Assembly: GCA_964490705.1 (NCBI GenBank)
Contig: CAZBCG010000014.1
Location: 1-64,000, forward strand
Reading direction: 5' to 3'
Length of the DNA: 64,000 nucleotides
Source: Fodinibius sp964490705
GTDB taxonomy: Bacteria; Bacteroidota; Rhodothermia; Balneolales; Balneolaceae
A program made the translations under genes and the position numbers. The notes beneath the pieces are model-generated. The model was not told the origin of the DNA. It ran no database searches and saw only the letters and a list, made by a program, of their open reading frames with translations. Each line of letters opens with the position of its first letter. The first letter of the stretch is position 1. Shown one piece after another: positions 25,350 to 34,984 of the stretch.

Positions 25350-27971
25350 ATGCCCAATACCGATTATATCTATAATTTTATTACCAGACTACTGGCAGGC
25401 ATACTGCTGCTGGGAATAGTGGCTGGTTGCGGAGGTACAGTAAAGAACACCTGGAGTAATTTTCGCGCGTATTACAATACCTACTATAACGCTGAAAAGA
25501 ATTTTCGAGCGGGCTTAGCAAAAGTAGAGCAGCAACCTTTCGAGATAGATCCCCGGGAGCCTGTGCGAATTCATCCACCATCGGTGCAGGCCGGCAATAG
25601 CGACTTCCAAAAAGCTATTGATAAGGGGGCACAAATTCTACGCAAATTTCCTGATTCTAAGTGGATGGATGATGCACTGCTGCTTATCGGCAAATCGTAT
25701 TACTACCGGCAGGAATTTTATCCCGCAATCCAAAAGTTTGAGGAGCTCCGTAATGCGACTGATGTTCCGGAGATGAAACAGCGAGCTATTATTTGGAAGG
25801 GGCGAACCCTGCTCGACCTGAAGCAATACAGCAAAGGCGTCAGTTTTTTAGAGCCCGAGTTGGAAGCATATCCTCAAGATTGGTCGGTAGTGAACAGGGG
25901 CGAAATTCAGGCCTTGTTGGCCGAACATCATGCTATGATCGAGAATTGGGAACAGGCTCAGGAGGCGTTGTCTCAGGCGGTCGCAAATATTGAGAAAAAA
26001 GAGCTGCTGGGTCGCACCTTTTTTCTGCATGGACAGGTTTTGGAGCGGATAGATCGTTTTGGGGCTGCCTATTATGCCTATTCGCAGGTTTCGGAGTATT
26101 TTCCGGGCTTTGAATACACCTATTGGGCGGGAATGAAACAGGCGGATGTAGCCCGAAAACAGGGAAGCATGGATCAGGCCATTGCCATTTATGACAGGCT
26201 GCGCAGAGATGACAAGAATATTGACCGTACCGATCGGCTGCAATTTGAAATTGCCCGAACGCTTGAAATGAAGGGCGAAATCGACGATGCTGAACACCGG
26301 TATAAAGAACTGTTATATCAGGACCAGGGACCGGGAAGCCGAAGCCTGAAGGGAGATATCTATTTTCGACTGGGAAAAATTTACAGTGAATCGTATAACA
26401 ACTTTAATGTAGCAGCCGCTTATTTTGATTCTTCTTCAAGTGCCGGTCGCCAGCAGCCATCATCCGATGGAAACATGGATGCCCAAACGCTGGCCGAATC
26501 TTTTGGTGAATACACGGAACTGCGTGATGAGGTTTCCAGAGCCGATAGCTTGCTTTGGCTGGGATCACTGCCTGCTCAAAAGCTTGATTCCGTACTTGCT
26601 GAAATCAGGAGGAAAAAACGCCAGGAGTTGCTGGCTGAGCAAGAGTCGGAATCTCAAAGCAGATTGGTTAACAGAAACCTGGACACGGGTGATGGTCAAG
26701 CCACGCGTTCATCAATTTATGGTTTTTTGAATCATCGTAATCAAGAGCTTGTACAACGCGGGAAAACAGAGTTTAAGCTGACATGGGGCGATCGCCCGCT
26801 TGCTGATAACTGGCGCCGTATCGAGGCTGTCCGTCAGTTCTCTGCAGAGAATGACCAGCAGGCCTCTCAACAAACCGATACAAAAGTAGGCAGGAATGGC
26901 CAATCTGATGCTCAACTCGATCTGGATGTGAGTGCTATTCCCCGCACCCAAAAGGCAAAAACGCAACTGCAGGCAGAAAAAGCGAACGCCCAGTACGAAC
27001 TGGGAAATCTTTTTTTCCTGAATTTGAATTTGCCCGACAGTGCCATTGTGTATTTTAGGAACGTTGTTGAAAGCGAGGCCGGTTCGGAGCTGCGTCCCCG
27101 GGCCATGTATTCATTACACGAGCTGTATAAGGTGGAGCAACAATCCGACAGCCTAAAATATTGGCGAAAGCGTATTTTAGAGGAATATCCCCACTCAAGG
27201 TATGCAAAGATGATTCGATCGGGAGGGAATGTAAGCTCAGCGGATCTTATTGCTGACTCCAGCAACGTTAAACTGCGCCAGAAGTATCGGCGAATTGACT
27301 CGCTGCAGAATCCCCAAAAACCGACGAAACTGCGCAGGCTGGCGTTGGCCAACCGCTCGTCAGAGATGGCACCATACATATACTATCAGGCGATTGAGAG
27401 TTATATTCACCAAGCACGATACAGCGACACGTTACTCTCAAAGAAGCGCAATTTGCCAGCCGGTGATACTACCGATACTGCGCCGATCATTGTGACGGAT
27501 TCAACTGCTGCCGATAAAGCCGAAAAAAGGCAGTACAATACCGTCTATTGGGATAGCGTGCGTATGGCGCTACAGGAATTTGATACCACTTTTACGGATG
27601 CCAAACAGCGGCCGAGAGTGATGAAGTTGAAAACGTTTTTGGAACAACAGCAACAAGAATCATCCATCAAAACCTGCGAGCAACTGGGTATTTCGCTCAG
27701 CGTTGCCCCCAGTATGGAAGATTTTTTGGCAACAATTTCTTATCCCGATAAGCTTAAAAATAGTTCACTTTCGGGAAAACTGGAGTATTCTTTTGTCGTA
27801 ACTGGTGACGGTACGATTGAATCGTACCGGCTGGAGTCGAACAGAACATCGCTGGGTATCGAGGATGCCTTTGAAGAGGCGTTTGATCAGCAGTTGCAGT
27901 TTAAGCCTGTCGAGGGGGATGACATCCCACAAAAAATGAGATGCACTGTTCGTTTTCCTATCAAACAGTAG
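25350..27971 (+). CDS. TPR-rich lipoprotein with TonB C-terminal-like domain
   Basis: An 873-residue lipoprotein with lipobox VAGCGG (Cys about 28). The segment NFRAYYNTYYNAEKNF followed by tetratricopeptide repeats to about residue 340 resembles the gliding/type IX secretion lipoproteins SprE and PorW, but overall similarity is unproven. A second TPR stretch lies at about 545-620. The last 90 residues resemble a TonB C-terminal domain (KLEYSFVVTGDGTIES to MRCTVRFPIKQ). The family is probably envelope-located and part of a protein complex. It converges on pyrD, leaving one base between the stops. Confidence 0.7.
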   Translation: MPNTDYIYNFITRLLAGILLLGIVAGCGGTVKNTWSNFRAYYNTYYNAEKNFRAGLAKVEQQPFEIDPREPVRIHPPSVQAGNSDFQKAIDKGAQILRKFPDSKWMDDALLLIGKSYYYRQEFYPAIQKFEELRNATDVPEMKQRAIIWKGRTLLDLKQYSKGVSFLEPELEAYPQDWSVVNRGEIQALLAEHHAMIENWEQAQEALSQAVANIEKKELLGRTFFLHGQVLERIDRFGAAYYAYSQVSEYFPGFEYTYWAGMKQADVARKQGSMDQAIAIYDRLRRDDKNIDRTDRLQFEIARTLEMKGEIDDAEHRYKELLYQDQGPGSRSLKGDIYFRLGKIYSESYNNFNVAAAYFDSSSSAGRQQPSSDGNMDAQTLAESFGEYTELRDEVSRADSLLWLGSLPAQKLDSVLAEIRRKKRQELLAEQESESQSRLVNRNLDTGDGQATRSSIYGFLNHRNQELVQRGKTEFKLTWGDRPLADNWRRIEAVRQFSAENDQQASQQTDTKVGRNGQSDAQLDLDVSAIPRTQKAKTQLQAEKANAQYELGNLFFLNLNLPDSAIVYFRNVVESEAGSELRPRAMYSLHELYKVEQQSDSLKYWRKRILEEYPHSRYAKMIRSGGNVSSADLIADSSNVKLRQKYRRIDSLQNPQKPTKLRRLALANRSSEMAPYIYYQAIESYIHQARYSDTLLSKKRNLPAGDTTDTAPIIVTDSTAADKAEKRQYNTVYWDSVRMALQEFDTTFTDAKQRPRVMKLKTFLEQQQQESSIKTCEQLGISLSVAPSMEDFLATISYPDKLKNSSLSGKLEYSFVVTGDGTIESYRLESNRTSLGIEDAFEEAFDQQLQFKPVEGDDIPQKMRCTVRFPIKQ

Positions 27972-27972
27972 C

Positions 27973-29061
27973 TTATTGGGTAGAGGCTTTCACAAGCTGA
28001 TGAATAGAGCTGATGTTTAGCTTTTTCATCTGCTGTACAAGTTGTTGATTGATTGATTTGATCAGGCCGGGGCCTTTATAGACGAGCCCGGTATAAACCT
28101 GCAGCAGATCAGCGCCGGCCAGTATCATTTTTAGTGCTGTATCAAAGCAATCAACACCCCCTGCGCCGATAATGGGTTTTTGTGCATTTGTTGCCTCGCT
28201 GATCCATTCAATGATCTGGATACTTTTTGAAGCAATCGGTCGGCCGCTGAGCCCACCCCGCCCGATCTGGTCAAGTATTTTTTGATCCGTAGAAAGGCCA
28301 TCTCGTTGGGATGAAGTATTACAGGCTACATAGCCGTGCACCCGGTGATTTTCGCAAATGTCGAGCAAATTCATGAGTTCTTGTTTCGTTAGATCACACG
28401 AAATCTTGATAACAGTGGGTACCACCCGGGCATCGTCACGAATTTTGAGTGCGGATAGCAGTTCTTCCAGCGCTGCTGGATCTTCAAACGTTTTGCCTTC
28501 TGTCGTATTGGGACAGGAAATATTGACCGTAATATAATCGGCCACTTTTTTGGCTTCCCGGAAGCTGTGTACATAGTCGCGGATGGCAAGATCTCCCATC
28601 ACCTTGGGGTCGTGCGTTTTGGCCACATTAACGCCCAGTGGAATCGACAGTTTTTTGTTTTTAAGCCGCTTTACAATTGTTTTGGCACCATCATTATTGA
28701 GCCCCATCCGGTTGATCATTGCTTGATCTTTTGGTAGTCGAAAAGCCCTGGGCTTGGGATTTCCCGTGCTGGGATTGCCTGTAATACTGCCGACTTCCAC
28801 AAAGCCAAAACCGAGCGCTTCCATGATTTCAGGGATTTCGCCGTTTTTATCGAAGCCGGCTGCCAGCCCCAGTGGATTTTTGAAATCGAGTCCCCAAATT
28901 TGCTGGTTTAACGTCGGTGACTGGTATCCATAGATGCCCGTTGCAAGCGCCTTTAAAAAGGAGCTTTGCGATGCCGTTTCGGCAAATTTATGCGTAGCAT
29001 CATGGGCCTGTTCGGCATCAAGCTGAAATAAAAGCGGACGTACCAACGAATTATAAATCAT
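27973..29061 (-). CDS. pyrD: Dihydroorotate dehydrogenase (quinone), class 2
   Basis: The membrane-associated FMN enzyme that oxidises dihydroorotate to orotate in pyrimidine synthesis and passes electrons to quinone. The N-terminal helix extension (YNSLVRPLLFQLDAEQAHD) defines class 2. FMN and substrate blocks include NPLGLAAGFDKNGE, MGLNNDGA, NISCPNT, CNTSSQRDGL and IGAGGV. Length 362 residues is normal. It is transcribed alone on the minus strand. Confidence 0.96.
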   Translation of the reverse strand: MIYNSLVRPLLFQLDAEQAHDATHKFAETASQSSFLKALATGIYGYQSPTLNQQIWGLDFKNPLGLAAGFDKNGEIPEIMEALGFGFVEVGSITGNPSTGNPKPRAFRLPKDQAMINRMGLNNDGAKTIVKRLKNKKLSIPLGVNVAKTHDPKVMGDLAIRDYVHSFREAKKVADYITVNISCPNTTEGKTFEDPAALEELLSALKIRDDARVVPTVIKISCDLTKQELMNLLDICENHRVHGYVACNTSSQRDGLSTDQKILDQIGRGGLSGRPIASKSIQIIEWISEATNAQKPIIGAGGVDCFDTALKMILAGADLLQVYTGLVYKGPGLIKSINQQLVQQMKKLNISSIHQLVKASTQ

Positions 29062-29145
29062 AAAATAAAGCCGTATATTTTTAGCTCTGATAAAGTAAAG
29101 AGCTTAGCATTAAGAACGAAATTTTAACCTTTTTTGTGATTTTGC

Positions 29146-30417
29146 ATGTCATTTTCCTCCGTAGCATCCGTTGAGGCCTATCTGGAACAGATTCCCAAAT
29201 TTCAATCGGTAGGGGCTTCGGCTGCCAATTTCGACCTGTCACGATTTAAGCGTTTTTGTGATGAGATTGGGAATCCCCATCAGAAATTCCCGGCTATACA
29301 CATAGCCGGAACCAATGGCAAGGGCAGTACGTGTCAGCTTTTAGGCAGGGTTTATCAAAAAGCCGGATATCAAGTTGGGGTATATACTTCTCCGCATATT
29401 ACGCGATTCAAGGAGCGCTTTCGAATTAACGAACAGCTTATTTCTGATGATGAACTGTTGACGTTTTTTGATACGTATGCCGATGAATTGGAAGAATATC
29501 AGCTCACCTATTTTGAAGTCAGCACGGCCATCGCCTTTTGGTGGTTTGCTCAAAAGCAGGTGGATCTTGCCATCATTGAGGTGGGACTCGGCGGATGTCT
29601 TGATGCCACCAATATCATTGATCCGCTGTTGAGTGTGATTACCAGTATTTCATTAGATCATACCGATCTGCTGGGAGATTCCCTGTCGGAAATTGCCCGC
29701 GAAAAAGGAGGTATTATCAAACAAGGGAAGCCCGTGGTTATTGGGGATTTGCCGGCCGAGGCACGTCATGAAATTCAGCAAATTAGTCAACAGCAGGGCA
29801 GTGATATCTATACTATTGATGAACTGAATCCCCAAAATACGGGACCGGGAGCGTTTGAGATTACGGCCGGGGATGAACAGATACATTTTTCCACACAGTT
29901 TACGGCACCGGTGCAGGCCAAAAATATTGCCATCGCCTGGCAAGTAGCAAAACAGTTGTACGAACAATTTCCGGTATCAAAAGAGAAGTTTGTGATGGCC
30001 ATCAATGAAGCTACTGTTGGGGCAGGGCGGTTTGAGCGGCTTCTGAGGAGCCAGCGCTGGTATTTCGATGGTGGGCATAACCTGGAGGCGGTCAGAGCGT
30101 TAAAACAATCTGTAGCTATGGTGGGGGAGCTCAGTGAGGCAACGCTGGTGCTGTCGATACTGCGCGATAAAATACGTCCCGAGGTAATGGCAGAATTTTC
30201 AGAATTCAGCAATATCTATTATTATCAATTAAATCTTGAACGGGCGGCTAGTTTTGACGATATTGACCAATGGTTGCCACAAGCAAACCCCTTTCCGGAC
30301 GACCGTCGTCAACAGTTTCTTTGCAACGATTTTAATTCGGAATTAGTAATTTTTGCAGGAAGTTTTTACTTTTACGTAACGGTTCGGGATTGGGTAAAAA
30401 ATTTGAAAAACCGTTAA
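29146..30417 (+). CDS. folC: Bifunctional folylpolyglutamate/dihydrofolate synthase
   Basis: An ATP-dependent Mur-ligase-fold enzyme that adds glutamate to dihydropteroate and folates. The P-loop IAGTNGKGSTCQL lies at about residues 51-63, TSPHITRFKERFRIN is the folate-binding loop, VGLGGCLDATNI and SISLDHTDLLG are conserved centre blocks, and RWYFDGGHNLEAV lies in the C-terminal domain. Length 423 is typical. It diverges from pyrD, so the 84 bases between them should hold both promoters. Confidence 0.95.
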   Translation: MSFSSVASVEAYLEQIPKFQSVGASAANFDLSRFKRFCDEIGNPHQKFPAIHIAGTNGKGSTCQLLGRVYQKAGYQVGVYTSPHITRFKERFRINEQLISDDELLTFFDTYADELEEYQLTYFEVSTAIAFWWFAQKQVDLAIIEVGLGGCLDATNIIDPLLSVITSISLDHTDLLGDSLSEIAREKGGIIKQGKPVVIGDLPAEARHEIQQISQQQGSDIYTIDELNPQNTGPGAFEITAGDEQIHFSTQFTAPVQAKNIAIAWQVAKQLYEQFPVSKEKFVMAINEATVGAGRFERLLRSQRWYFDGGHNLEAVRALKQSVAMVGELSEATLVLSILRDKIRPEVMAEFSEFSNIYYYQLNLERAASFDDIDQWLPQANPFPDDRRQQFLCNDFNSELVIFAGSFYFYVTVRDWVKNLKNR

Positions 30418-30543
30418 TTCTCATATCTACCTGAATAGCTCCCTTTTTTGCAGTGTAGATCAACTCTCTGTACAGCTTAGCAATAAGATTGTATAACCTT
30501 TTTATTCATCGCAACTCAATTAAATATTTAGAAGAAGATTATT

Positions 30544-32016
30544 ATGTCGGATTATCAAACCGATGGAGTTTCTCTGGACGAGATTGACACTCTTGGTGAA
30601 AAAACCGTAGAGGAACTTCGAAATTTAGCACAGGAACAGGGCCTTTCTTCTGTTTCGGGACTGAGAAAGCAGGAACTGATTGATCGCATTACTCAGTCGG
30701 TACGTGATAAAGCACGAGCTCGCGGTGAACTGGATCAAAATTCAGGGAATAACAACAACGGACGCAGCCGAAACCGATCTCGGAATTCAAATTCTGATAA
30801 TCGGAATAAAAAGAAGAACAAAAAGAGTGTGCACGATATTCTTCCCGAATCGGATGCGGATACGCTCGACGAACGGCTGGCCGAAATTGAGCCGCAATTG
30901 GGCCCGTATCTCATCCAGGAGGGAACGCTCGAAATTTTGCCTGACGGATACGGTTTCTTGCGCTCGGTGAATTACAATTACAAAGCCAGTCCCGATGATA
31001 TTTATGTGTCACCCTCGCAGATTAAGCGATTTCGACTGAAGCAGGGCGATTGCGTAATTGGGATTATCCGTCCGCCCAAAGTGGGAGAGCGTTATTTTGC
31101 CCTGCTCCGTGTGGATGGGGTAAACGGCAAAATTCCCCGCGACATGGACAATCGCGAAGATTTTGAAGATCTGCTGCCCATTTATCCCGAAGAGCGGTAC
31201 AAGCTCGAACACGATCCTACCGAATATACGACGCGGACGCTAGATCTGTTTTCACCGCTTGGCAAGGGGCAGCGTGGGTTGATTGTGGCGCAGCCGAAGA
31301 CCGGGAAGACGACCATTTTGCGTAATATTGCGAATGCCGTCAATGAAAATAATCCCGAGACCAAAGTAATTATTCTGCTGATCGATGAGCGCCCCGAAGA
31401 GGTAACCGAGATGGAGCGCAGTGTTGATGATGCCGAAGTAGTGGCTTCTACTTTTGATGAAAAACCGGAAAACCATATTGGGCTTTCGGAAATCGTTTTT
31501 GAAAAAACAAAACGCTTGGTCGAGAGTGGCCATGATGTGTTGGTATTGATGGATTCGATCACGCGACTGGCCCGGGCTTATAATATTTGTCAGCCGTCAT
31601 CGGGTCGTACCATGTCGGGCGGTGTGGATTCGGAAGCCCTCAAGGCGCCGCGACAACTCTTTAGTTCAGCTCGAAATGTTGAGAATGGCGGAAGCCTTTC
31701 TATCCTGGCTACGGCACTTGTACAGACCGGTTCCCGCATGGATGACTTGATTTTCGAGGAATTCAAGGGAACGGGTAACATGGAAATCGTGCTGGATCGC
31801 AATTTGTCAGAGCGTCGTATTTATCCGGCCATGGATATCTTCAAAAGCGGTACGCGTCGCGAGGAGCTTATCGTGCCGGAAGCAGAGCATGAGAAAGTCG
31901 TGTTGCTGCGTCGTTATCTCAATCGCATGAATGCCTTTGAAGCGATGGAGTTTGTGCTCGATAAGATGAAGGGCACCGAAGATAACGAAGAGTTCCTGCT
32001 CTCCATGAATAAATAA
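30544..32016 (+). CDS. rho: Transcription termination factor Rho
   Basis: A hexameric RNA-dependent ATPase that terminates transcription. Residues about 15-55 are the Rho N-terminal helical domain, about 105-180 the cold-shock-like RNA-binding domain (EILPDGYGFLRS), and the rest the ATPase with Walker A PKTGKTT near residue 251, LIDERPEEVTEM and the Q-loop region. Between the first two domains (about 61-95) is a low-complexity insertion rich in Asn, Arg, Ser and Lys, probably disordered. Such insertions occur in Rho of Bacteroidota and some other phyla. Confidence 0.97.
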   Translation: MSDYQTDGVSLDEIDTLGEKTVEELRNLAQEQGLSSVSGLRKQELIDRITQSVRDKARARGELDQNSGNNNNGRSRNRSRNSNSDNRNKKKNKKSVHDILPESDADTLDERLAEIEPQLGPYLIQEGTLEILPDGYGFLRSVNYNYKASPDDIYVSPSQIKRFRLKQGDCVIGIIRPPKVGERYFALLRVDGVNGKIPRDMDNREDFEDLLPIYPEERYKLEHDPTEYTTRTLDLFSPLGKGQRGLIVAQPKTGKTTILRNIANAVNENNPETKVIILLIDERPEEVTEMERSVDDAEVVASTFDEKPENHIGLSEIVFEKTKRLVESGHDVLVLMDSITRLARAYNICQPSSGRTMSGGVDSEALKAPRQLFSSARNVENGGSLSILATALVQTGSRMDDLIFEEFKGTGNMEIVLDRNLSERRIYPAMDIFKSGTRREELIVPEAEHEKVVLLRRYLNRMNAFEAMEFVLDKMKGTEDNEEFLLSMNK

Positions 32017-32044
32017 TTCTTTAAAGACTTTGTGAAACTTATCA

Positions 32045-32143
32045 TGTCATCCTGAATTCATTTCAGGATCTCATACTCTATATAGTTGAAAAGATAGATT
32101 CTGAAACCCCGAGTGGTTGGGACACGGCAAGTTCAGAATGACA
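32045..32143. repeat. Palindromic intergenic repeat with TGTCATCCTGAA ends
   Basis: A 99-base unit begins TGTCATCCTGAA and ends TTCAGAATGACA, imperfect inverted copies of each other. An inner hairpin (TCCTGAA/TTCAGGA) lies in the left half. Partial copies are at 13967-13992 and, degraded, at 17214-17303. It resembles the REP-like elements common between genes of Bacteroidota and relatives. Confidence 0.75.
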
Positions 32144-32230
32144 TAGTTGGGATGGATTTTGTAAAGCTTTCTGAATTTGAAGCCGGAGGAATGAGTGAAA
32201 GTTCATTTTCTACTTAGCAAACAAAAATCA

Positions 32231-33085
32231 TCACGATTGTTTTACATCCGTCAAGGCGTATTGCTTATCTTTGTTCTTGACGAGACGACCAACCTTTCCG
32301 TATCTGGAGTGATAGAAAAGCAACAGCGCGTTGTCACCGCATGCCTTTTTAAGGAGCTGTACTTTCTGTTTTTTCGCCTCAATAGTATGTACATCCATCC
32401 CGCCCATGGCATAGTGGTTTAGCTGGGATGAATTTGGAAGCAGATCACCAAAATAATATGCTTCCACATCCTCACTTTGCAGGTGCACAATTTGATGGCC
32501 GGGTGTATGTCCCCCGGTTCGGATTACAGTAATGCCTTCCAGAATGTTATTGTTGCGACCGCTCAAAAACTCCACCCGTCCATCGGCCACCAAACGGTAG
32601 AAATCATCCAGTTGGTAGTCAGCGCCGAATAAGGGTTGTTTGCTATCCACTTGGGTTAAGGCATACTCCCACTCTTTTTGGTGAACAACATATGTAGCAT
32701 TAGAGAACGTTGGTGTTATTTGCTGATTTGCATCGGTAAACGAACAGCCAGCGGCATGATCGTAGTGTAAGTGACTGAGGATGACGTGCGTAATGTCATC
32801 AGGCGTAAGATCAAAAATGGCCAGATTTGTGCTAATGTTCGATACATCAATGTAGCGGCTCCCCGCATCCAGTCCCCAGCCGAGACCGGCATCCAGTAAA
32901 ATATTGTACCGCCCGGTTTGGATGAGCACCGGATTTATTCCGACAGTTGCGGAATTGTAATCCGAGGAGTTACGAAGGTCGGATGATGTATTGTGATCTC
33001 CCGGAGCACGGTTGATATGTCCGTCTCCAAAGATCTCGAACCGACCTTCGCTGAGTAATTCAACAGATAACGAACCTAACTGCAT
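32231..33085 (-). CDS. MBL-fold metallo-hydrolase
   Basis: A metallo-beta-lactamase-fold hydrolase of 284 residues. The metal motif HLHYDH (His105, His107, Asp109, His110) follows LSP-type spacing, with GGHTPGHQIV and YFGDLLPNS giving the later ligands. The fold serves lactonases, thioesterases, glyoxalase II and others, and the substrate is unclear; an AHL-lactonase-like or general hydrolase role is possible. Its start codon lies 5 bases after the sppA stop, so it is probably expressed with the protease. Confidence 0.85.
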   Translation of the reverse strand: MQLGSLSVELLSEGRFEIFGDGHINRAPGDHNTSSDLRNSSDYNSATVGINPVLIQTGRYNILLDAGLGWGLDAGSRYIDVSNISTNLAIFDLTPDDITHVILSHLHYDHAAGCSFTDANQQITPTFSNATYVVHQKEWEYALTQVDSKQPLFGADYQLDDFYRLVADGRVEFLSGRNNNILEGITVIRTGGHTPGHQIVHLQSEDVEAYYFGDLLPNSSQLNHYAMGGMDVHTIEAKKQKVQLLKKACGDNALLLFYHSRYGKVGRLVKNKDKQYALTDVKQS

Positions 33086-33090
33086 AAGAT

Positions 33091-34878
33091 TTATTGAATA
33101 TTGATATCATAGGGGAAGAATAGCAACGCATCGCGATGCTGTAACATCGACACCTGCTTCTTTACTTTTTCTGCCACGGGATTTTCAAACCACTGTTCGC
33201 CCATAAGTGCCCGTGCCTGTGTGCCTGCAGACTGCATAAAGAGCTCATAAATGGTTTTGGGTTTGGGATACGTTTCGGTGGAGTACTCTTCCAGATCTGC
33301 TTGCTCAGCAGCCAGCGAAAGTGCTTTGTCCAGTCCGCCAAGCTCATCTATCAAGTTGTTTTCTTGGGCTGCTTCGCCGGTCCAAATACGCCCTTGGGCG
33401 ACCTCATCAGCTCGGTCAATGTTCATACCGCGAGCGTCAGCTACTTTACCGATAAAAGTCTGATAGAAACTATCAATATACTGCTGAAAGGCTTTTTGTT
33501 CGGATGGGGAAAACTCCCGAACCTGGCTCAGCCAGTCGGCATGGTCATGAGATTTTACCTCATCAAACGTAAGGCCCAGCTTTTCATTGAACAGCTGTCG
33601 GGTATTGAATTTGGTGCCGAATACGCCAATTGATCCCGTAATAGTATTGGGTTCGGCCACAATTTTATCTCCCGCCATGGCGATGTAATATCCACCGGAT
33701 GCCGCAACATCTCCCATTGATACAATTACCGGCATATCAGTTTTTGTTTGTTGCAGCATGCGCCAGATCACATCCGATGTACTGCCCGAGCCGCCCGGAC
33801 TGCTGATACGAACGACCAGTGCTTTTACATCATCATCCTTGCGAATATCATCGAGCTGTTCCTTAAAGAAATCAGCGGTAATAAATTCTTGGTTGTTAAA
33901 TGGAGAAGTATTTCCATTTGGTACAATAGGTCCATTGGCGTAAATGACGGCTATTTTATCGGATGCAGAAACCGAAGGCACGCCCGCGGTTGTACTCGAA
34001 ACTTTCGCATATCGCCCGCTGGATACGGTTTGCAGCGTACTGCTTTCTTCGAGCCCAATTTTGTGTTTGATATGTGAGGCCACCTCATCCGGGTACATCA
34101 GTGAATCGATAAGTTGTTGCTCGTATCCAAAGTGAGCCGTTAGTGTAGGTTGTCCGTTGAGCAGTTCATTCAATTCATCAACTGATCGGCCACTTTTTTC
34201 ACTCACCGCACTTAAAAAGGTTTCACTAACTTGGTCCAGAAGTTGGTTCATCTGATACTCATTTTCCTCAGACATCTCTTTGCGGTAAAAAGGTTCCACA
34301 GCGCCCTTGTACTTACCGTGGCGGGTTATCTCTGTTTCAATGCCCAGCTTTTCAAAGGCACCGTCATAGAACATGACCTGACTGAAAAAGCCATCAAATT
34401 CGAAGAATGATTCAGGTGGAGAAAAGATCGAATCGGCAGCCGTCGCCAAAAAATATCCTTTCTCGTTGTAGCCAATGTCATTGGTGCTGGCATACACGAA
34501 CTTATCGGTACTGTCGCGAAAAGTTTGGATAGTCTGGCGGGCCTCTTGGATGTTCGCCCATCCACCGGACATGAAATCGATTTCGAGCCAGACGCCTGTA
34601 ATGTTATCATGCACTTTCGCCTTGTCCAGATTTTCTTTCAATGTTTCGAGGGACACCTTATCATTGCTCTGCTGATTAATTAGTTCATCGAGCGGATTCG
34701 AGCTCGTTTTGGCCGGCATCGTACCGCTCAACGAAATCTTCAGTACCGAATTACTTCTGATATAGGGTTCTGGTTCTTCAGAAGTGCTTGAGATGGTAAT
34801 CAACCCGATGAAAAAGATGAGCGTAAAAGCCAGAAAGGTACCCAGTGTTGCTGCAATTAGCGTCTTTAAAAATTTCAT
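33091..34878 (-). CDS. sppA: Signal peptide peptidase SppA, 67K type
   Basis: A membrane-bound serine protease that degrades signal peptides left after export. One N-terminal helix (about residues 8-30) anchors it. Two S49 domains are present: the first carries the catalytic Lys191 in GKYKGAVEPF, the second the nucleophile Ser394 in VAASGGYYIAM, an arrangement typical of the long form. Length 595 is normal for the 67K type. First gene of a unit with the downstream MBL-fold hydrolase. Confidence 0.95.
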   Translation of the reverse strand: MKFLKTLIAATLGTFLAFTLIFFIGLITISSTSEEPEPYIRSNSVLKISLSGTMPAKTSSNPLDELINQQSNDKVSLETLKENLDKAKVHDNITGVWLEIDFMSGGWANIQEARQTIQTFRDSTDKFVYASTNDIGYNEKGYFLATAADSIFSPPESFFEFDGFFSQVMFYDGAFEKLGIETEITRHGKYKGAVEPFYRKEMSEENEYQMNQLLDQVSETFLSAVSEKSGRSVDELNELLNGQPTLTAHFGYEQQLIDSLMYPDEVASHIKHKIGLEESSTLQTVSSGRYAKVSSTTAGVPSVSASDKIAVIYANGPIVPNGNTSPFNNQEFITADFFKEQLDDIRKDDDVKALVVRISSPGGSGSTSDVIWRMLQQTKTDMPVIVSMGDVAASGGYYIAMAGDKIVAEPNTITGSIGVFGTKFNTRQLFNEKLGLTFDEVKSHDHADWLSQVREFSPSEQKAFQQYIDSFYQTFIGKVADARGMNIDRADEVAQGRIWTGEAAQENNLIDELGGLDKALSLAAEQADLEEYSTETYPKPKTIYELFMQSAGTQARALMGEQWFENPVAEKVKKQVSMLQHRDALLFFPYDINIQ

Positions 34879-34984
34879 GATTATGATCTAGAAGTTATTC
34901 AGAATTAAATGACTTGATGTGATGTTAAAGTCACTGTTACGAGAAATTCTCTAAATATGTTATTAAATGTGACTATCATAAACA

